Source of the DNA: SZUA-592 sp041556555
Lineage (GTDB): Bacteria; Pseudomonadota; Gammaproteobacteria; Eutrophobiales; Eutrophobiaceae
DNA: 35,474 nucleotides
NCBI GenBank assembly: GCA_041556555.1
Contig: JBFFIE010000017.1
Coordinates: forward strand, 1 to 35,474
Direction of reading: 5' to 3'
The translations under genes and the position numbers were made by a program. Shown one piece after another: positions 15,249 to 24,007 of the stretch; the stretch's first letter is position 1, and each line of letters starts with the position of its first letter. The notes beneath the pieces are model-generated. The model did not search any database. It saw only the letters and a program-made list of their open reading frames with translations, and was not told where the DNA came from.

Positions 15249-15306
15249 TATCCCTTTGTAAACATACGGCTATATCCCTTTCCGGCTAAAGAGGTTGAAC
15301 TTCTAA

Positions 15307-17607
15307 ATGGCACAGGCATCGCGTAAACGTCAGCCCGCAGACGAGCTGGGCAACCAGCTGTCACGTAATATCCGGGAGGTCAGCCTGATTGCCCTGGCGG
15401 CCCTGTCGATCTATCTCTTCATAGCCTTGCTGAGTTATCACCCGGATGATCCGGGCTGGTCCCACGCCATCTCCGTAGACATGATCCGCAACAGCGCCGG
15501 CAAGGTGGGCGCCTGGATCGCCGATGTCCTCCTGTATCTCTTTGGTTTTATGGGTTACCTGTTTCCCGTGCTCCTGGGTTTCAGTGGCTGGCGCGTCTAC
15601 CAGGCCCTCCAGGCCAATGCGCCCCTGGACTATGTCCGTTATGCCCTTCGCAGCGCCGGGCTGATACTGGCCTATATTGGCGGTTGTGGTCTGGCGCGCC
15701 TGTATTTTCTGCCGAACAGTGGCTTGCCTTATGAAGTCCGCGGCGCGGGTGGCATTCTTGGAGACGTGATTGGTTCCGGAATGGTGCCGGTGATGGGGAT
15801 GACCGGCAGCACACTGTTTCTGCTGGCCATGTTCCTGATCGGCATCACGCTATTTACCGGGCTGTCCTGGTTATGGCTGATGGATGTCTCTGGACACTGG
15901 ACCCTGCGGTTCCTGAACTGGGCCAATGACCTGCGCCTGAGGCTCAGGGACGAACTCAAGGGCCGTGTCGCCAAGCGGGAGCGGGAGATTTTGGTGCAGA
16001 TTGACCAGGACAAGGGCCGGCAACGTGAGCCTGTGCGGATTGAACCGAAGATTTCCCTGTTTGCAACCAGCGACCGGGCCGAGAAGGAACGCCAGGTGAA
16101 CCTGTTTGAATACCCCTCGGATTCCACTTTGCCCTCATTGAATCTGTTAAATGCACCACCCGCGCGTATTGGTCAGTTGTCTCATGATGCGCTGCAGGCC
16201 ATGTCGCGCCAAGTGGAATTGAAACTGGCAGATTTTGGCATTGACGCACAAGTAGTCGAAGTCCATCCAGGCCCAGTGATCACCCGTTTCGAACTTGAAC
16301 CTGCCCCAGGCGTGAAAGGCAGCCAGATCATCAACCTCGCCAAGGATCTGGCGCGTTCCTTGTCGGTAACCAGCGTGCGGGTAGTTGATGTCATTCCCGG
16401 CAAGTCGGTCATTGGTCTGGAAATACCCAACGAGAACCGTGAACTCGTGGTCCTTAGTGAGATCCTGAATTCCCGGGAATACGAGGAAATGAAGTCACAC
16501 CTGACCCTGGGCCTGGGCAAGGACATCAGTGGTAAACCCGTAGTCACAGACCTGGGCAGGATGCCGCACCTGCTGGTTGCCGGGACCACCGGCGCCGGTA
16601 AATCGGTTGCCCTGAATGCCATGATCCTGGGCCTGCTGTACAAGTCCACGGCCAAGGATATCCGCCTGATCATGATTGACCCCAAGATGCTGGAACTCTC
16701 TGTCTATGAAGGCATACCGCATCTTCTAGCACCGGTGGTGACTGACATGAAGGAGGCTGCCAATGCCCTGCGCTGGTGCGTGGCGGAAATGGAGCGGCGT
16801 TACCGGCTGATGGCTGCCCTGGGGGTACGCAACATTACCGGCTTTAACCGTAAGATCACCGAAGCCAGAGAGAAGAAACAACCCATCCCGGATCCCCTGT
16901 ACCAGCCGCTGGATGAAAACGACGAGATCCCGATACTGGATGAGTTGCCATTCATTGTGGTTATTGTCGACGAACTGGCGGACATGATGATGACTGTCGG
17001 CAAGAAAGTGGAGGAATTGATCGCGCGGCTGGCACAAAAGGCGCGGGCGTCAGGCATTCACCTTATCCTGGCTACGCAGCGGCCTTCGGTCGACGTCATC
17101 ACCGGCCTCATTAAGGCCAATATTCCCTGCCGAATTGCCTTCCAGGTCTCTTCAAAGGTGGATTCACGCACCATCCTTGACCAGATGGGGGCAGAAACCC
17201 TGCTGGGCAATGGTGATATGCTGTATTTACCACCGGGGACGGCCACACCAGTGCGCATTCATGGTGCCTTTGTCGCCGATCAGGAAGTCCACAAAGTGGC
17301 CAATGAACTGAAAAAAGGCGCCGAACCTGATTATCATGACGAGATCATTCGCGGGCCCCTGGAAGGCGGTACTGAACCCATCCCCGGCCTGGAGACAGTG
17401 AGTGATGATCTTGATCCCCTTTATGATGAAGCCGTGCGGATCGTGACAGAAACCCGCAAGGCATCGATTTCCTATATTCAGCGGCGTCTGAAAATCGGCT
17501 ACAACCGGGCGGCAAGAATGGTTGAGGAGATGGAGCAGAGTGGCATCGTTGGCCCCCTGGAATCTAACGGCAGCCGGGATGTCATTGCCCCGCCACCGCC
17601 GGAATGA
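15307..17607 (+). CDS. ftsK: DNA translocase FtsK
   Basis: Septum-located motor that pumps chromosome ends to opposite daughter cells and activates XerCD at dif. It has 766 residues, with a shorter linker than E. coli FtsK, as in Pseudomonas. Four N-terminal membrane helices (about 25-190) are followed by a charged linker. The motor has the Walker A AGTTGAGKS near 425-433 and Walker B FIVVIVDELADMMM near 548-561, plus ATQRPSVDVITGLIKANIP. The C-terminal winged-helix gamma domain (about 702-760) contains ASISYIQRRLKIGYNRAARM, which reads KOPS. All parts are intact. lolA follows after 27 bases. Confidence 0.97.
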   Translation: MAQASRKRQPADELGNQLSRNIREVSLIALAALSIYLFIALLSYHPDDPGWSHAISVDMIRNSAGKVGAWIADVLLYLFGFMGYLFPVLLGFSGWRVYQALQANAPLDYVRYALRSAGLILAYIGGCGLARLYFLPNSGLPYEVRGAGGILGDVIGSGMVPVMGMTGSTLFLLAMFLIGITLFTGLSWLWLMDVSGHWTLRFLNWANDLRLRLRDELKGRVAKREREILVQIDQDKGRQREPVRIEPKISLFATSDRAEKERQVNLFEYPSDSTLPSLNLLNAPPARIGQLSHDALQAMSRQVELKLADFGIDAQVVEVHPGPVITRFELEPAPGVKGSQIINLAKDLARSLSVTSVRVVDVIPGKSVIGLEIPNENRELVVLSEILNSREYEEMKSHLTLGLGKDISGKPVVTDLGRMPHLLVAGTTGAGKSVALNAMILGLLYKSTAKDIRLIMIDPKMLELSVYEGIPHLLAPVVTDMKEAANALRWCVAEMERRYRLMAALGVRNITGFNRKITEAREKKQPIPDPLYQPLDENDEIPILDELPFIVVIVDELADMMMTVGKKVEELIARLAQKARASGIHLILATQRPSVDVITGLIKANIPCRIAFQVSSKVDSRTILDQMGAETLLGNGDMLYLPPGTATPVRIHGAFVADQEVHKVANELKKGAEPDYHDEIIRGPLEGGTEPIPGLETVSDDLDPLYDEAVRIVTETRKASISYIQRRLKIGYNRAARMVEEMEQSGIVGPLESNGSRDVIAPPPPE

Positions 17608-17634
17608 ATGCCGGTAATCATGGTCTATTAATGC

Positions 17635-18273
17635 ATGATTAAATTACTGCAACTATTTTTGGTTTCCTTGCCGCTGGTGTTCTCACAAGCCATGGCAGCC
17701 GGGAATTCACCGGGGCCATTGGAAAACTTCCTTGACGGATTTGAAAACTTCCATGCTGATTTCAAGCAAACCCTGTCCAATGAACGGGGTGAAGTCCTGG
17801 AAATATCCAGTGGCGTGATGTACATGCAAAGCCCGGGCAAGTTTCGCTGGGTTTACAAGGCGCCTTACAGTCAGATACTGGTCACGGATGGAGACGTCCT
17901 GTGGATGTATGATGTTGACCTCGAGCAGGTGACGGTCCGTAATATTTCAGAGACCATGGATAACACCCCGGCGGCCATCATCAGTGGCCAAAGCCGGGTT
18001 GATGAATACTATCGTAAGGTCAATCTGGGGAACATTGAGGGTTTTGACTGGATTGAACTACAGCCGAAGGCAGCAGATAACCAGTACAGCAAAGTCCGTC
18101 TTGGTTTCGACGGCGACAGGCTGGGAATGATGATCCTGTTCGATAATCTCGGCCAGATTACCCGGATTGATTTTATCAATGCCAGGAAAAACACCCGGTT
18201 GGATGCTGGCTTGTTCCGCTTCAATTCCCCGCAAGGTGTTGATGTGATTGATGAGCGTCAGTCAACCCAGTAA
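17635..18273 (+). CDS. lolA: Outer-membrane lipoprotein carrier LolA
   Basis: Periplasmic chaperone that carries lipoproteins from LolCDE in the inner membrane to LolB. It has 212 residues with a signal peptide MIKLLQLFLVSLPLVFSQA, cleaved after about residue 22 (AMA). The mature protein has typical LolA phrases: FHADFKQTLSNERGEVLE, SGVMYMQSPGKFRWVYK, LVTDGDVLWMYDVDLEQVT and TRIDFINARKNTRLD. An ATG four bases earlier is in another frame and closes at once, so this start is fixed. It lies between ftsK and rarA, a conserved gammaproteobacterial order. Confidence 0.96.
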   Translation: MIKLLQLFLVSLPLVFSQAMAAGNSPGPLENFLDGFENFHADFKQTLSNERGEVLEISSGVMYMQSPGKFRWVYKAPYSQILVTDGDVLWMYDVDLEQVTVRNISETMDNTPAAIISGQSRVDEYYRKVNLGNIEGFDWIELQPKAADNQYSKVRLGFDGDRLGMMILFDNLGQITRIDFINARKNTRLDAGLFRFNSPQGVDVIDERQSTQ

Positions 18274-18297
18274 TACCATCAAAAAAACCAATCCCAG

Positions 18298-19608
18298 ATG
18301 AATGCAGTCCCGGATTTCCACCCGCTCGCAGACAGGATGCGGCCGCACCGTCTGGCGGATTTTGTGGGGCAGGAACATATACTCGGGAAAGACAAGCCGC
18401 TGCGCCAGGCCATTGAACAGGGCAGGTTGCATTCTATGGTCTTCTGGGGTCCGCCTGGCACCGGCAAGACTACCCTGGCAAGGATCATTGCCAATACCTG
18501 TGATGCCCAGTTCCTGACACTCTCGGCTGTACTCAGCGGTGTCAAAGACATTCGCGCTGCAATCGATAAGGCACAACAATACCGGGAGCTATACGACAGG
18601 GACACCGTTTTGTTTATCGACGAAGCCCACCGTTTCAATAAATCCCAGCAGGATGCCTTTTTGCCCTTTGTGGAGGACGGGACGGTCACCTTTATCGGGG
18701 CGACGACGGAAAACCCGTCGTTTGAACTCAATAATGCCCTGCTGTCACGGGTCAGGGTCTATGTACTCAAAACCATCGAAGCTGATGCGATGGAAGCGAT
18801 CATTCAAAGGGCCCTTAAAGACAAAGAGTCTGGTCTTGGCAACCGGCAATTGAGTATTTCGGATACAGCGAGCAGGAAATTGGCCGAGATTGCTGATGGT
18901 GATGCCCGCCGGGCACTGAATCTGCTGGAAATAGCCTCGGACTTGTCAGAATCTGGCCAGATTGATGATGAACTGCTTACTGAAATCCTGAGCAGTGCCG
19001 CCTTCAGGCGTTTTGACAAGGGTGGTGAGGCCTTTTACGACCAGATCTCAGCATTGCATAAATCCGTTCGGGGATCGTCACCGGATGCGGCACTGTACTG
19101 GTTTGCTCGCATGCTGGACGGCGGCTGTGATCCGCTCTATATCGCCCGACGCGTAGTACGCATGGCCTCTGAAGATATCGGAAATGCTGACCCGAGGGGC
19201 CTGCGGCTGGCCCTGGATGCCTGGGAGACCCAGGAACGTCTGGGATCTCCGGAAGGCGAGCTGGCCATCGCCCAGGCCATCGTCTACCTGGCCTGCGCTG
19301 CCAAGAGTAATGCAGTTTACAAGGCCTACCAGACCGCCATGGCATCGGCACGGCAGCACGGTTCGAAAGAGGTTCCTCTGCATCTCAGGAATGCACCGAC
19401 CCGGTTGATGAAAGACCTGGATTACGGCAAGGATTATCGTTACGCACATAATGAGCCGGAAGCCTATGCCGCAGGTGAATCATATTTCCCGGAGGGCATG
19501 GCGGAAGAGCACTATTATAATCCTGTAGAGCGTGGCCTTGAAATCAAAATAGCCGAGAAACTCGCGCATCTAAGAGAGTTGGACAAACAGGCAAAAAAAA
19601 GAAAATAA
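18298..19608 (+). CDS. rarA: Replication-associated recombination protein RarA (MgsA)
   Basis: AAA+ ATPase of the clamp-loader type that acts at stalled replication forks. It has 436 residues. The N-terminus reads PLADRMRPHRLADFVGQEHI. Walker A GPPGTGKTT is near 51-59, Walker B VLFIDEAHRFNKSQQDAFLP near 104-122, and sensor 1 FIGATTENPSFELN follows. The C-terminal tetramerisation region contains RMASEDIGNADPRGL and the family end DYRYAHNEPEAYAAGESYFP. It is intact. Its stop overlaps a weak ATAACA/TGTTAT hairpin (19605-19622). Confidence 0.97.
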   Translation: MNAVPDFHPLADRMRPHRLADFVGQEHILGKDKPLRQAIEQGRLHSMVFWGPPGTGKTTLARIIANTCDAQFLTLSAVLSGVKDIRAAIDKAQQYRELYDRDTVLFIDEAHRFNKSQQDAFLPFVEDGTVTFIGATTENPSFELNNALLSRVRVYVLKTIEADAMEAIIQRALKDKESGLGNRQLSISDTASRKLAEIADGDARRALNLLEIASDLSESGQIDDELLTEILSSAAFRRFDKGGEAFYDQISALHKSVRGSSPDAALYWFARMLDGGCDPLYIARRVVRMASEDIGNADPRGLRLALDAWETQERLGSPEGELAIAQAIVYLACAAKSNAVYKAYQTAMASARQHGSKEVPLHLRNAPTRLMKDLDYGKDYRYAHNEPEAYAAGESYFPEGMAEEHYYNPVERGLEIKIAEKLAHLRELDKQAKKRK

Positions 19609-19657
19609 CAGCTGCTTGTTATAAAATGGTCATCAGAAAAACAATTACCTGCTTATC

Positions 19658-20029
19658 ATGCAACTATTATTCATCGCTGGCGGAGGCGCTATGGGGGCCC
19701 TGTTTCGTTTCTGGCTGGCCAACGGCATCCATGCGCTGCTTGGGCGGGGATTTCCTTACGGAACATTAACCGTCAATGTGATCGGTTCACTACTGATGGG
19801 TATATTTTATGTGTTTTTAACAGAACGCATGGACATTGCACCTGAATGGCGGGCAGGTCTCTTGATCGGGTTGCTAGGTGCCTTTACCACATTTTCAACT
19901 TTTTCAATTGAAACCTTGCACCTGCTTGAGAGCGGTGAGCAAATCAAGGCACTTTTGAACATAGTATTAAGCGTGAGTTTGTGTATAACAGTTTGCTGGC
20001 TGGGAATGGTAATCGCGAGGCAGGCATGA
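19658..20029 (+). CDS. crcB: Fluoride exporter CrcB/Fluc
   Basis: A 123-residue membrane protein of the Fluc family, which forms a dual-topology dimer that lets fluoride out of the cell. Four helices are visible. The family residues are GGGAMGALFRFWL (8-20), FPYGTLTVNVIGSL (32-45) with Asn40, and GAFTTFSTFS (74-83), whose Phe and Thr/Ser line the pore. I see no fluoride riboswitch in the 49-base gap upstream. Its stop overlaps the DUF190 start (ATGA), so the two are co-translated. Confidence 0.95.
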   Translation: MQLLFIAGGGAMGALFRFWLANGIHALLGRGFPYGTLTVNVIGSLLMGIFYVFLTERMDIAPEWRAGLLIGLLGAFTTFSTFSIETLHLLESGEQIKALLNIVLSVSLCITVCWLGMVIARQA

Positions 20030-20331
20030 AAGAGATGGAAGTTACTATGGTCCGGATTTACCTGCATGAGGCCAAGGCACATCAGCAGGAGATTCTGGAA
20101 TTTTTACATGATGACAGCAAGGTGAGGGGCGTCACTGTATTTCGAGGCATTACCGGCTTTGGTGTTTCAGGTAAATATCATTCTTCCACATTGACTGACA
20201 TGTCTCTGGACCTGCCAGTGGTCATTGAGTTTTATGATGAGCCGGAAAAAATTAAAACCATAATCGAACAATTAAACCTGAAAATATCTCCTGGCCATAT
20301 TGTTTACTGGCCAGCCAGAATCACACTGTAG
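20026..20331 (+). CDS. DUF190 family protein (PII-like fold)
   Basis: 101 residues. The ATG at 20026 is chosen because it forms an ATGA overlap with the crcB stop; a frame extending upstream would lie inside crcB. The pattern VRIYLHEAK, VRGVTVFRGITGFGVSGKYHSS (shown in part), LPVVIEFYDEPEKIKTII and GHIVYWP is the DUF190 family, whose structures resemble PII signalling proteins. DUF190 is often next to crcB and sometimes fused to it, so a sensor or modulator role in fluoride resistance is a fair inference, not shown here. Confidence 0.9.
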   Translation: MKEMEVTMVRIYLHEAKAHQQEILEFLHDDSKVRGVTVFRGITGFGVSGKYHSSTLTDMSLDLPVVIEFYDEPEKIKTIIEQLNLKISPGHIVYWPARITL

Positions 20332-20358
20332 TTCAATAGCAGGAAGGAAGATCATCTC

Positions 20359-21630
20359 ATGTTGGATCCCCATTTGTTGCGTAATCATCTCGCGGAAGTT
20401 GCCAAATCACTGGAGAAACGGGGTTATCAACTTGATACGTCAACTATCGAAGAACTGGAAAGCGATCGCAAGACATTGCAGGTTGCTACCCAGGAGTTAC
20501 AACAGGAACGTAACCAACGCTCGAAAGAGATTGGCAAGATCAAGGCGCAGGGTGGTGATACCCGGCCCTTGCTGGACGAAGTAGGCAACCTGGGCGATAG
20601 ATTGAAAGAACATGAAACCCGGCTTAACGAAATCCAGGAACAATTAAATGATCTCTTGATGGGCATCCCCAATCTGCCACATGAATCTGTGCCGGAAGGA
20701 ACCGGAGAGGATGACAATAAAGAAATCAGGGTCTGGGGCAAACAGCCCACTTTTGAATTTGAGCCTAAAGACCATGTGGACCTGGGAGAGAAACTTGGTC
20801 TGCTTGACTTTGAAGCTGCCACGCGTATCAGTGCCTCACGCTTCGTGGTACTGAGTGGTGCGGTCGCCCGGCTTCACCGCGCCTTGATCCAGTTCATGCT
20901 GGATGTACACATCAAGGATCATGGCTATGAGGAGGTCAATGTTCCTTATCTTGTAAATGCAGACAGCATGCGCGGGACCGGTCAGCTGCCCAAGTTTGAA
21001 GAAGACCTGTTTGCAATCCCTGAGCAGGGTTTTTATTTAATACCGACGGCAGAGGTGCCGGTGACCAATCTGGCCCGTGATCAGATCCTGGATGCTGAAA
21101 CCATGCCAAAAAAATACGTTTGCCATACACCCTGTTTCCGCAGTGAAGCCGGATCCTATGGCAAGGACACACGCGGCATGATCCGCCAGCACCAGTTTGA
21201 AAAAGTGGAGCTGGTCCAGTTGGTCAAGCCGGATGATTCCTACGCGGTACTTGAAGAGTTGACCGGGCATGCGGAAAAGATCCTGCAACTGCTTGAATTA
21301 CCCTACCGTGTGGTTGCCCTGTGTGGTGGTGATCTGGGCTTTTCCGCAGCCAAGACCTATGACCTGGAAGTCTGGATGCCTGGACAGCAGAGATATCGCG
21401 AGATTTCGTCCTGCAGCAATTTCGAAGATTTCCAGGCCCGCCGTATGAAAGCCCGCTGGCGTAACCCTGATACCGGCAAGCCGGAATTATTACACACGCT
21501 GAATGGTTCCGGCCTTGCCGTGGGCCGCACCCTGATCGCTATTATGGAAAATTTCCAGCAAGCAGACGCTAAAATCGAGGTGCCATCGGTACTTAGGGAA
21601 TATATGGACGGTTTAAGCACAATCGGATGA
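20359..21630 (+). CDS. serS: Seryl-tRNA synthetase
   Basis: Class II synthetase charging serine tRNAs, one of which is encoded at 28047 in this window. It has 423 residues. The N-terminal tRNA-binding coiled-coil arm spans about 27-105. Motif 2 is FRSEAGSYGKDTRGMIRQHQ (from about residue 259) and motif 3 is NGSGLAVGRTLIAIMEN (from about 381). A GGAAGGA ribosome site precedes the ATG. It follows crcB/DUF190, as in Pseudomonas, where serS lies close to rarA and lolA. Confidence 0.98.
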   Translation: MLDPHLLRNHLAEVAKSLEKRGYQLDTSTIEELESDRKTLQVATQELQQERNQRSKEIGKIKAQGGDTRPLLDEVGNLGDRLKEHETRLNEIQEQLNDLLMGIPNLPHESVPEGTGEDDNKEIRVWGKQPTFEFEPKDHVDLGEKLGLLDFEAATRISASRFVVLSGAVARLHRALIQFMLDVHIKDHGYEEVNVPYLVNADSMRGTGQLPKFEEDLFAIPEQGFYLIPTAEVPVTNLARDQILDAETMPKKYVCHTPCFRSEAGSYGKDTRGMIRQHQFEKVELVQLVKPDDSYAVLEELTGHAEKILQLLELPYRVVALCGGDLGFSAAKTYDLEVWMPGQQRYREISSCSNFEDFQARRMKARWRNPDTGKPELLHTLNGSGLAVGRTLIAIMENFQQADAKIEVPSVLREYMDGLSTIG

Positions 21631-21670
21631 GATTTTTAGCTGGCCGCTAATTACAACCTATACTTAGGGT

Positions 21671-21862
21671 ATGAATGCCCTGGATGAATATGCCATTCAA
21701 TGCCCTTACTGTGGTGAACCCCTGTCCTTGCTGATTGACCGCTCGGATGAGTCCCGCTCCTACGTGGAAGACTGCCAGGTCTGTTGCCAACCCATACTTC
21801 TGGAGGTCGCCATCTCAAGGGAAGGTGAAATGTCAGTGATGGCCCACCAGGAAAACGAATAG
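21671..21862 (+). CDS. CPXCG-motif cysteine-rich protein
   Basis: 63 residues with CPYCGEPL at 11-18 and CQVCCQPI near 35-42, a zinc-ribbon-like pair of knuckles. This matches a small family annotated as CPXCG motif-containing cysteine-rich protein, of unknown function. The whole protein fits the family length. An AGGG lies almost directly before the ATG, which is tight spacing. It follows serS by 40 bases and is convergent with the next gene, whose stop is 10 bases away. Confidence 0.88.
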   Translation: MNALDEYAIQCPYCGEPLSLLIDRSDESRSYVEDCQVCCQPILLEVAISREGEMSVMAHQENE

Positions 21863-21872
21863 ATAATACCGA

Positions 21873-22547
21873 TCAGGCAGTTTTATTCAGGCGGGGGACC
21901 GTTTCCGCAGACTTGAGCCTGGTGGGTGATATGTCATGGCTATCCAGCATCTGTTTGATTACAGACTCACAAGTCCCTGCCTCATCGGTTTGAACCGGCA
22001 ACAACAAGTCATGTAATTCCGGTCTTCTGCCCAGTAGTTTTTCTGCAAGTGAATCAGTCACGATCAGCCGGCTCAAGTCGTGTATTAATAACTTTTTAGT
22101 GATAAACGGATAGCGAAAAACCATACCACTGTCACCAATCGCGAGAACTGCCGCGGTTTTTTTTGATAAGGCCTCATTGAACAAACTTGCCGGGAAAACG
22201 AGAATACCGCCCTCTGGATTGCCATGTTTCAAACCGCTGACGGTCAATGCATCACTCAGTTCATGAGTGATGAAATAAATATTCATGATGCGCTCCACCC
22301 GGCTTTCCTCCCTGGAACCATGAAAATGGTGAAAAATACCCTCCACGATAGATCTGAACATATTGGTCTCTACTCCCCTGAAAAGATATCCTTCCTCGGT
22401 GAAGCACCTGGCGGTGAATGAATAGCCCGCGTTTAACAAATCGTTGATTGGCGGGACCCATGGGGAAGAATGAGCAAATTCTTTCTCCTTATTTGCTGGT
22501 GCATAGAGATAAGAATCTTTCAGCAGGCTGAAATCCGGTGCATTCAT
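21873..22547 (-). CDS. Hypothetical protein, 224 residues
   Basis: I do not recognise this protein. It has no signal peptide or membrane helix, so it is probably cytoplasmic. Segments that might be conserved are GYLFRGVETNMF (53-64), IYFITHELSDALTVSG (90-105) and GGILVFPASLFNEAL (113-127). The FRG triplet near the start of the core, followed by a THELSDAL segment, recalls ADP-ribosyltransferase-like (FRG) domains, but the resemblance is short and I would not assign it. It lies 51 bases downstream of pntB on the same strand and could share its transcript. No clear ribosome site is seen. Confidence 0.65.
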   Translation of the reverse strand: MNAPDFSLLKDSYLYAPANKEKEFAHSSPWVPPINDLLNAGYSFTARCFTEEGYLFRGVETNMFRSIVEGIFHHFHGSREESRVERIMNIYFITHELSDALTVSGLKHGNPEGGILVFPASLFNEALSKKTAAVLAIGDSGMVFRYPFITKKLLIHDLSRLIVTDSLAEKLLGRRPELHDLLLPVQTDEAGTCESVIKQMLDSHDISPTRLKSAETVPRLNKTA

Positions 22548-22598
22548 AAAACATTAAAAACAATTACCGGTCTTAAGATCGACAAATGTTAGGGTATA

Positions 22599-23996
22599 TC
22601 AGTCAGGCAGCAATTTAAAAACTGATTCGAGGCTTTCCTTGGCATCACCAAACAGCATGCGGGTATTTTCCTTGTAGAAAAGGGGATTATCCACTCCAGC
22701 ATAACCAGTGGCCATGCTGCGTTTAAGCACGATGGTCGTTTTGCCTTTCCAACATTCCAGTACTGGCATACCGGCAATGGGACTATCCGGTACTTCCTGA
22801 GCCGATGGATTCACAATATCGTTGGCACCAATCACCACGGAGACATCCACATCCGGAAAATCTTCATTAATCTCATCCATCTCGAAGACGATGTCATAAG
22901 GGACCCTGGCCTCGGCCAGCAGTACATTCATATGGCCCGGCATTCTGCCGGCAACGGGATGAATGCCAAAACGAACATTGACGCCCTTGTCACGTAAGTG
23001 CTTGGTGATTTCATTAACGATGTGCTGAGCCTGGGCAACAGCCATTCCATAACCGGGAATTATCATGACTTCCTTGGCAGCAGATAACAAATTGGCTGCT
23101 TCTTCAGCATCAATTGATATCACCTCACCAGCCTCTCCGGATCCTGCGGCAGCAGTACCACCGCTGGTTCCAAAGCCACCGGCAATGACAGCAACAAATC
23201 TTCGGTTCATGGCCCGGCACATGATGTAACTGAGGATTGCACCACTGCTGCCGACCAGTGCGCCGACAACAATCAGGAGGTCGTTATTTAACATGAAGCC
23301 GGTCGCTGCCGCGGCCCAACCGGAATAACTGTTCAACATGGAAATCACCACGGGCATGTCGGCACCACCAATGGCCATCACCATGTGAATGCCAAAGAGC
23401 AGGGCAAGTACGGTCATGATCAACAATGGCGTCAAACCACTGCCAGCTGCTGATTGTTCAACAAATGAGACACCCATCCAGATACAGGCAATGAGTATGC
23501 CCAGGTTCAGCCAGTGTCGTGCTGGCAAGAGCAGGGGCTTCCCGGAGATCTTGGCACTCAGTTTACCAAAGGCTATGACAGAACCGGTGAAAGTCACAGC
23601 ACCGATGAGTATTCCCAAATAGGTTTCTATATCATGTATGGTTTTGTCGACACCGGTGTAAGCTATACTGTGGTCCATAAAGTTAGCAAAGCCAACCAGT
23701 ACGGCGGCCATACCAACCAGGCTGTGCAGGATAGCAACCAGTTCCGGCATCTGAGTCATCTCAACCTTGCGCGCAAGCAGCAAACCAACAGTGCCACCGA
23801 TAATCACACCGCCAAGCAGGAGACCATAATTTGCCGTGACCAGCCCAAAGATGGTGACGAGCAGGGCAATTAACATACCAATGATGCCGTAGAGATTGCC
23901 CCTGCGTGATGTTTCCTGGTTACTCAGACCGCCTAGGGCCAGGATAAAAAGGATAGTGGCCGCAATATATGAAACGGTAATGACTCCTGATGGCAT
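22599..23996 (-). CDS. pntB: NAD(P) transhydrogenase subunit beta
   Basis: Membrane and NADP(H)-binding subunit of the proton-translocating transhydrogenase. It has 465 residues from the ATG at 23996. An ATG six bases upstream is possible, but GGGGA is seven bases before the chosen one, and MPSGVITVSYIAATILFI aligns with the E. coli PntB N-terminus. About nine membrane helices precede the NADP-binding domain (from about 290), which has IIPGYGMAVAQAQH, GIHPVAGRMPGHMNVLLAEA, VIGANDIVNP and the lid GYAGVDNPLFY. It follows pntA closely on the same strand. Together they use the proton gradient to make NADPH. Confidence 0.97.
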   Translation of the reverse strand: MPSGVITVSYIAATILFILALGGLSNQETSRRGNLYGIIGMLIALLVTIFGLVTANYGLLLGGVIIGGTVGLLLARKVEMTQMPELVAILHSLVGMAAVLVGFANFMDHSIAYTGVDKTIHDIETYLGILIGAVTFTGSVIAFGKLSAKISGKPLLLPARHWLNLGILIACIWMGVSFVEQSAAGSGLTPLLIMTVLALLFGIHMVMAIGGADMPVVISMLNSYSGWAAAATGFMLNNDLLIVVGALVGSSGAILSYIMCRAMNRRFVAVIAGGFGTSGGTAAAGSGEAGEVISIDAEEAANLLSAAKEVMIIPGYGMAVAQAQHIVNEITKHLRDKGVNVRFGIHPVAGRMPGHMNVLLAEARVPYDIVFEMDEINEDFPDVDVSVVIGANDIVNPSAQEVPDSPIAGMPVLECWKGKTTIVLKRSMATGYAGVDNPLFYKENTRMLFGDAKESLESVFKLLPD

Positions 23997-24007
23997 GACC
24001 ATTCCCC

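Noticed and set aside
15581..17258. Several long open frames antisense to ftsK
   Set aside because: They arise from GC-rich codon bias opposite a gene with clear full-length homology and have no ribosome sites or recognisable domains.
19609..19657. Possible fluoride riboswitch upstream of crcB
   Set aside because: The gap is too short for the conserved pseudoknot, and none of its typical core sequence is visible; only a weak hairpin at the rarA stop is present.
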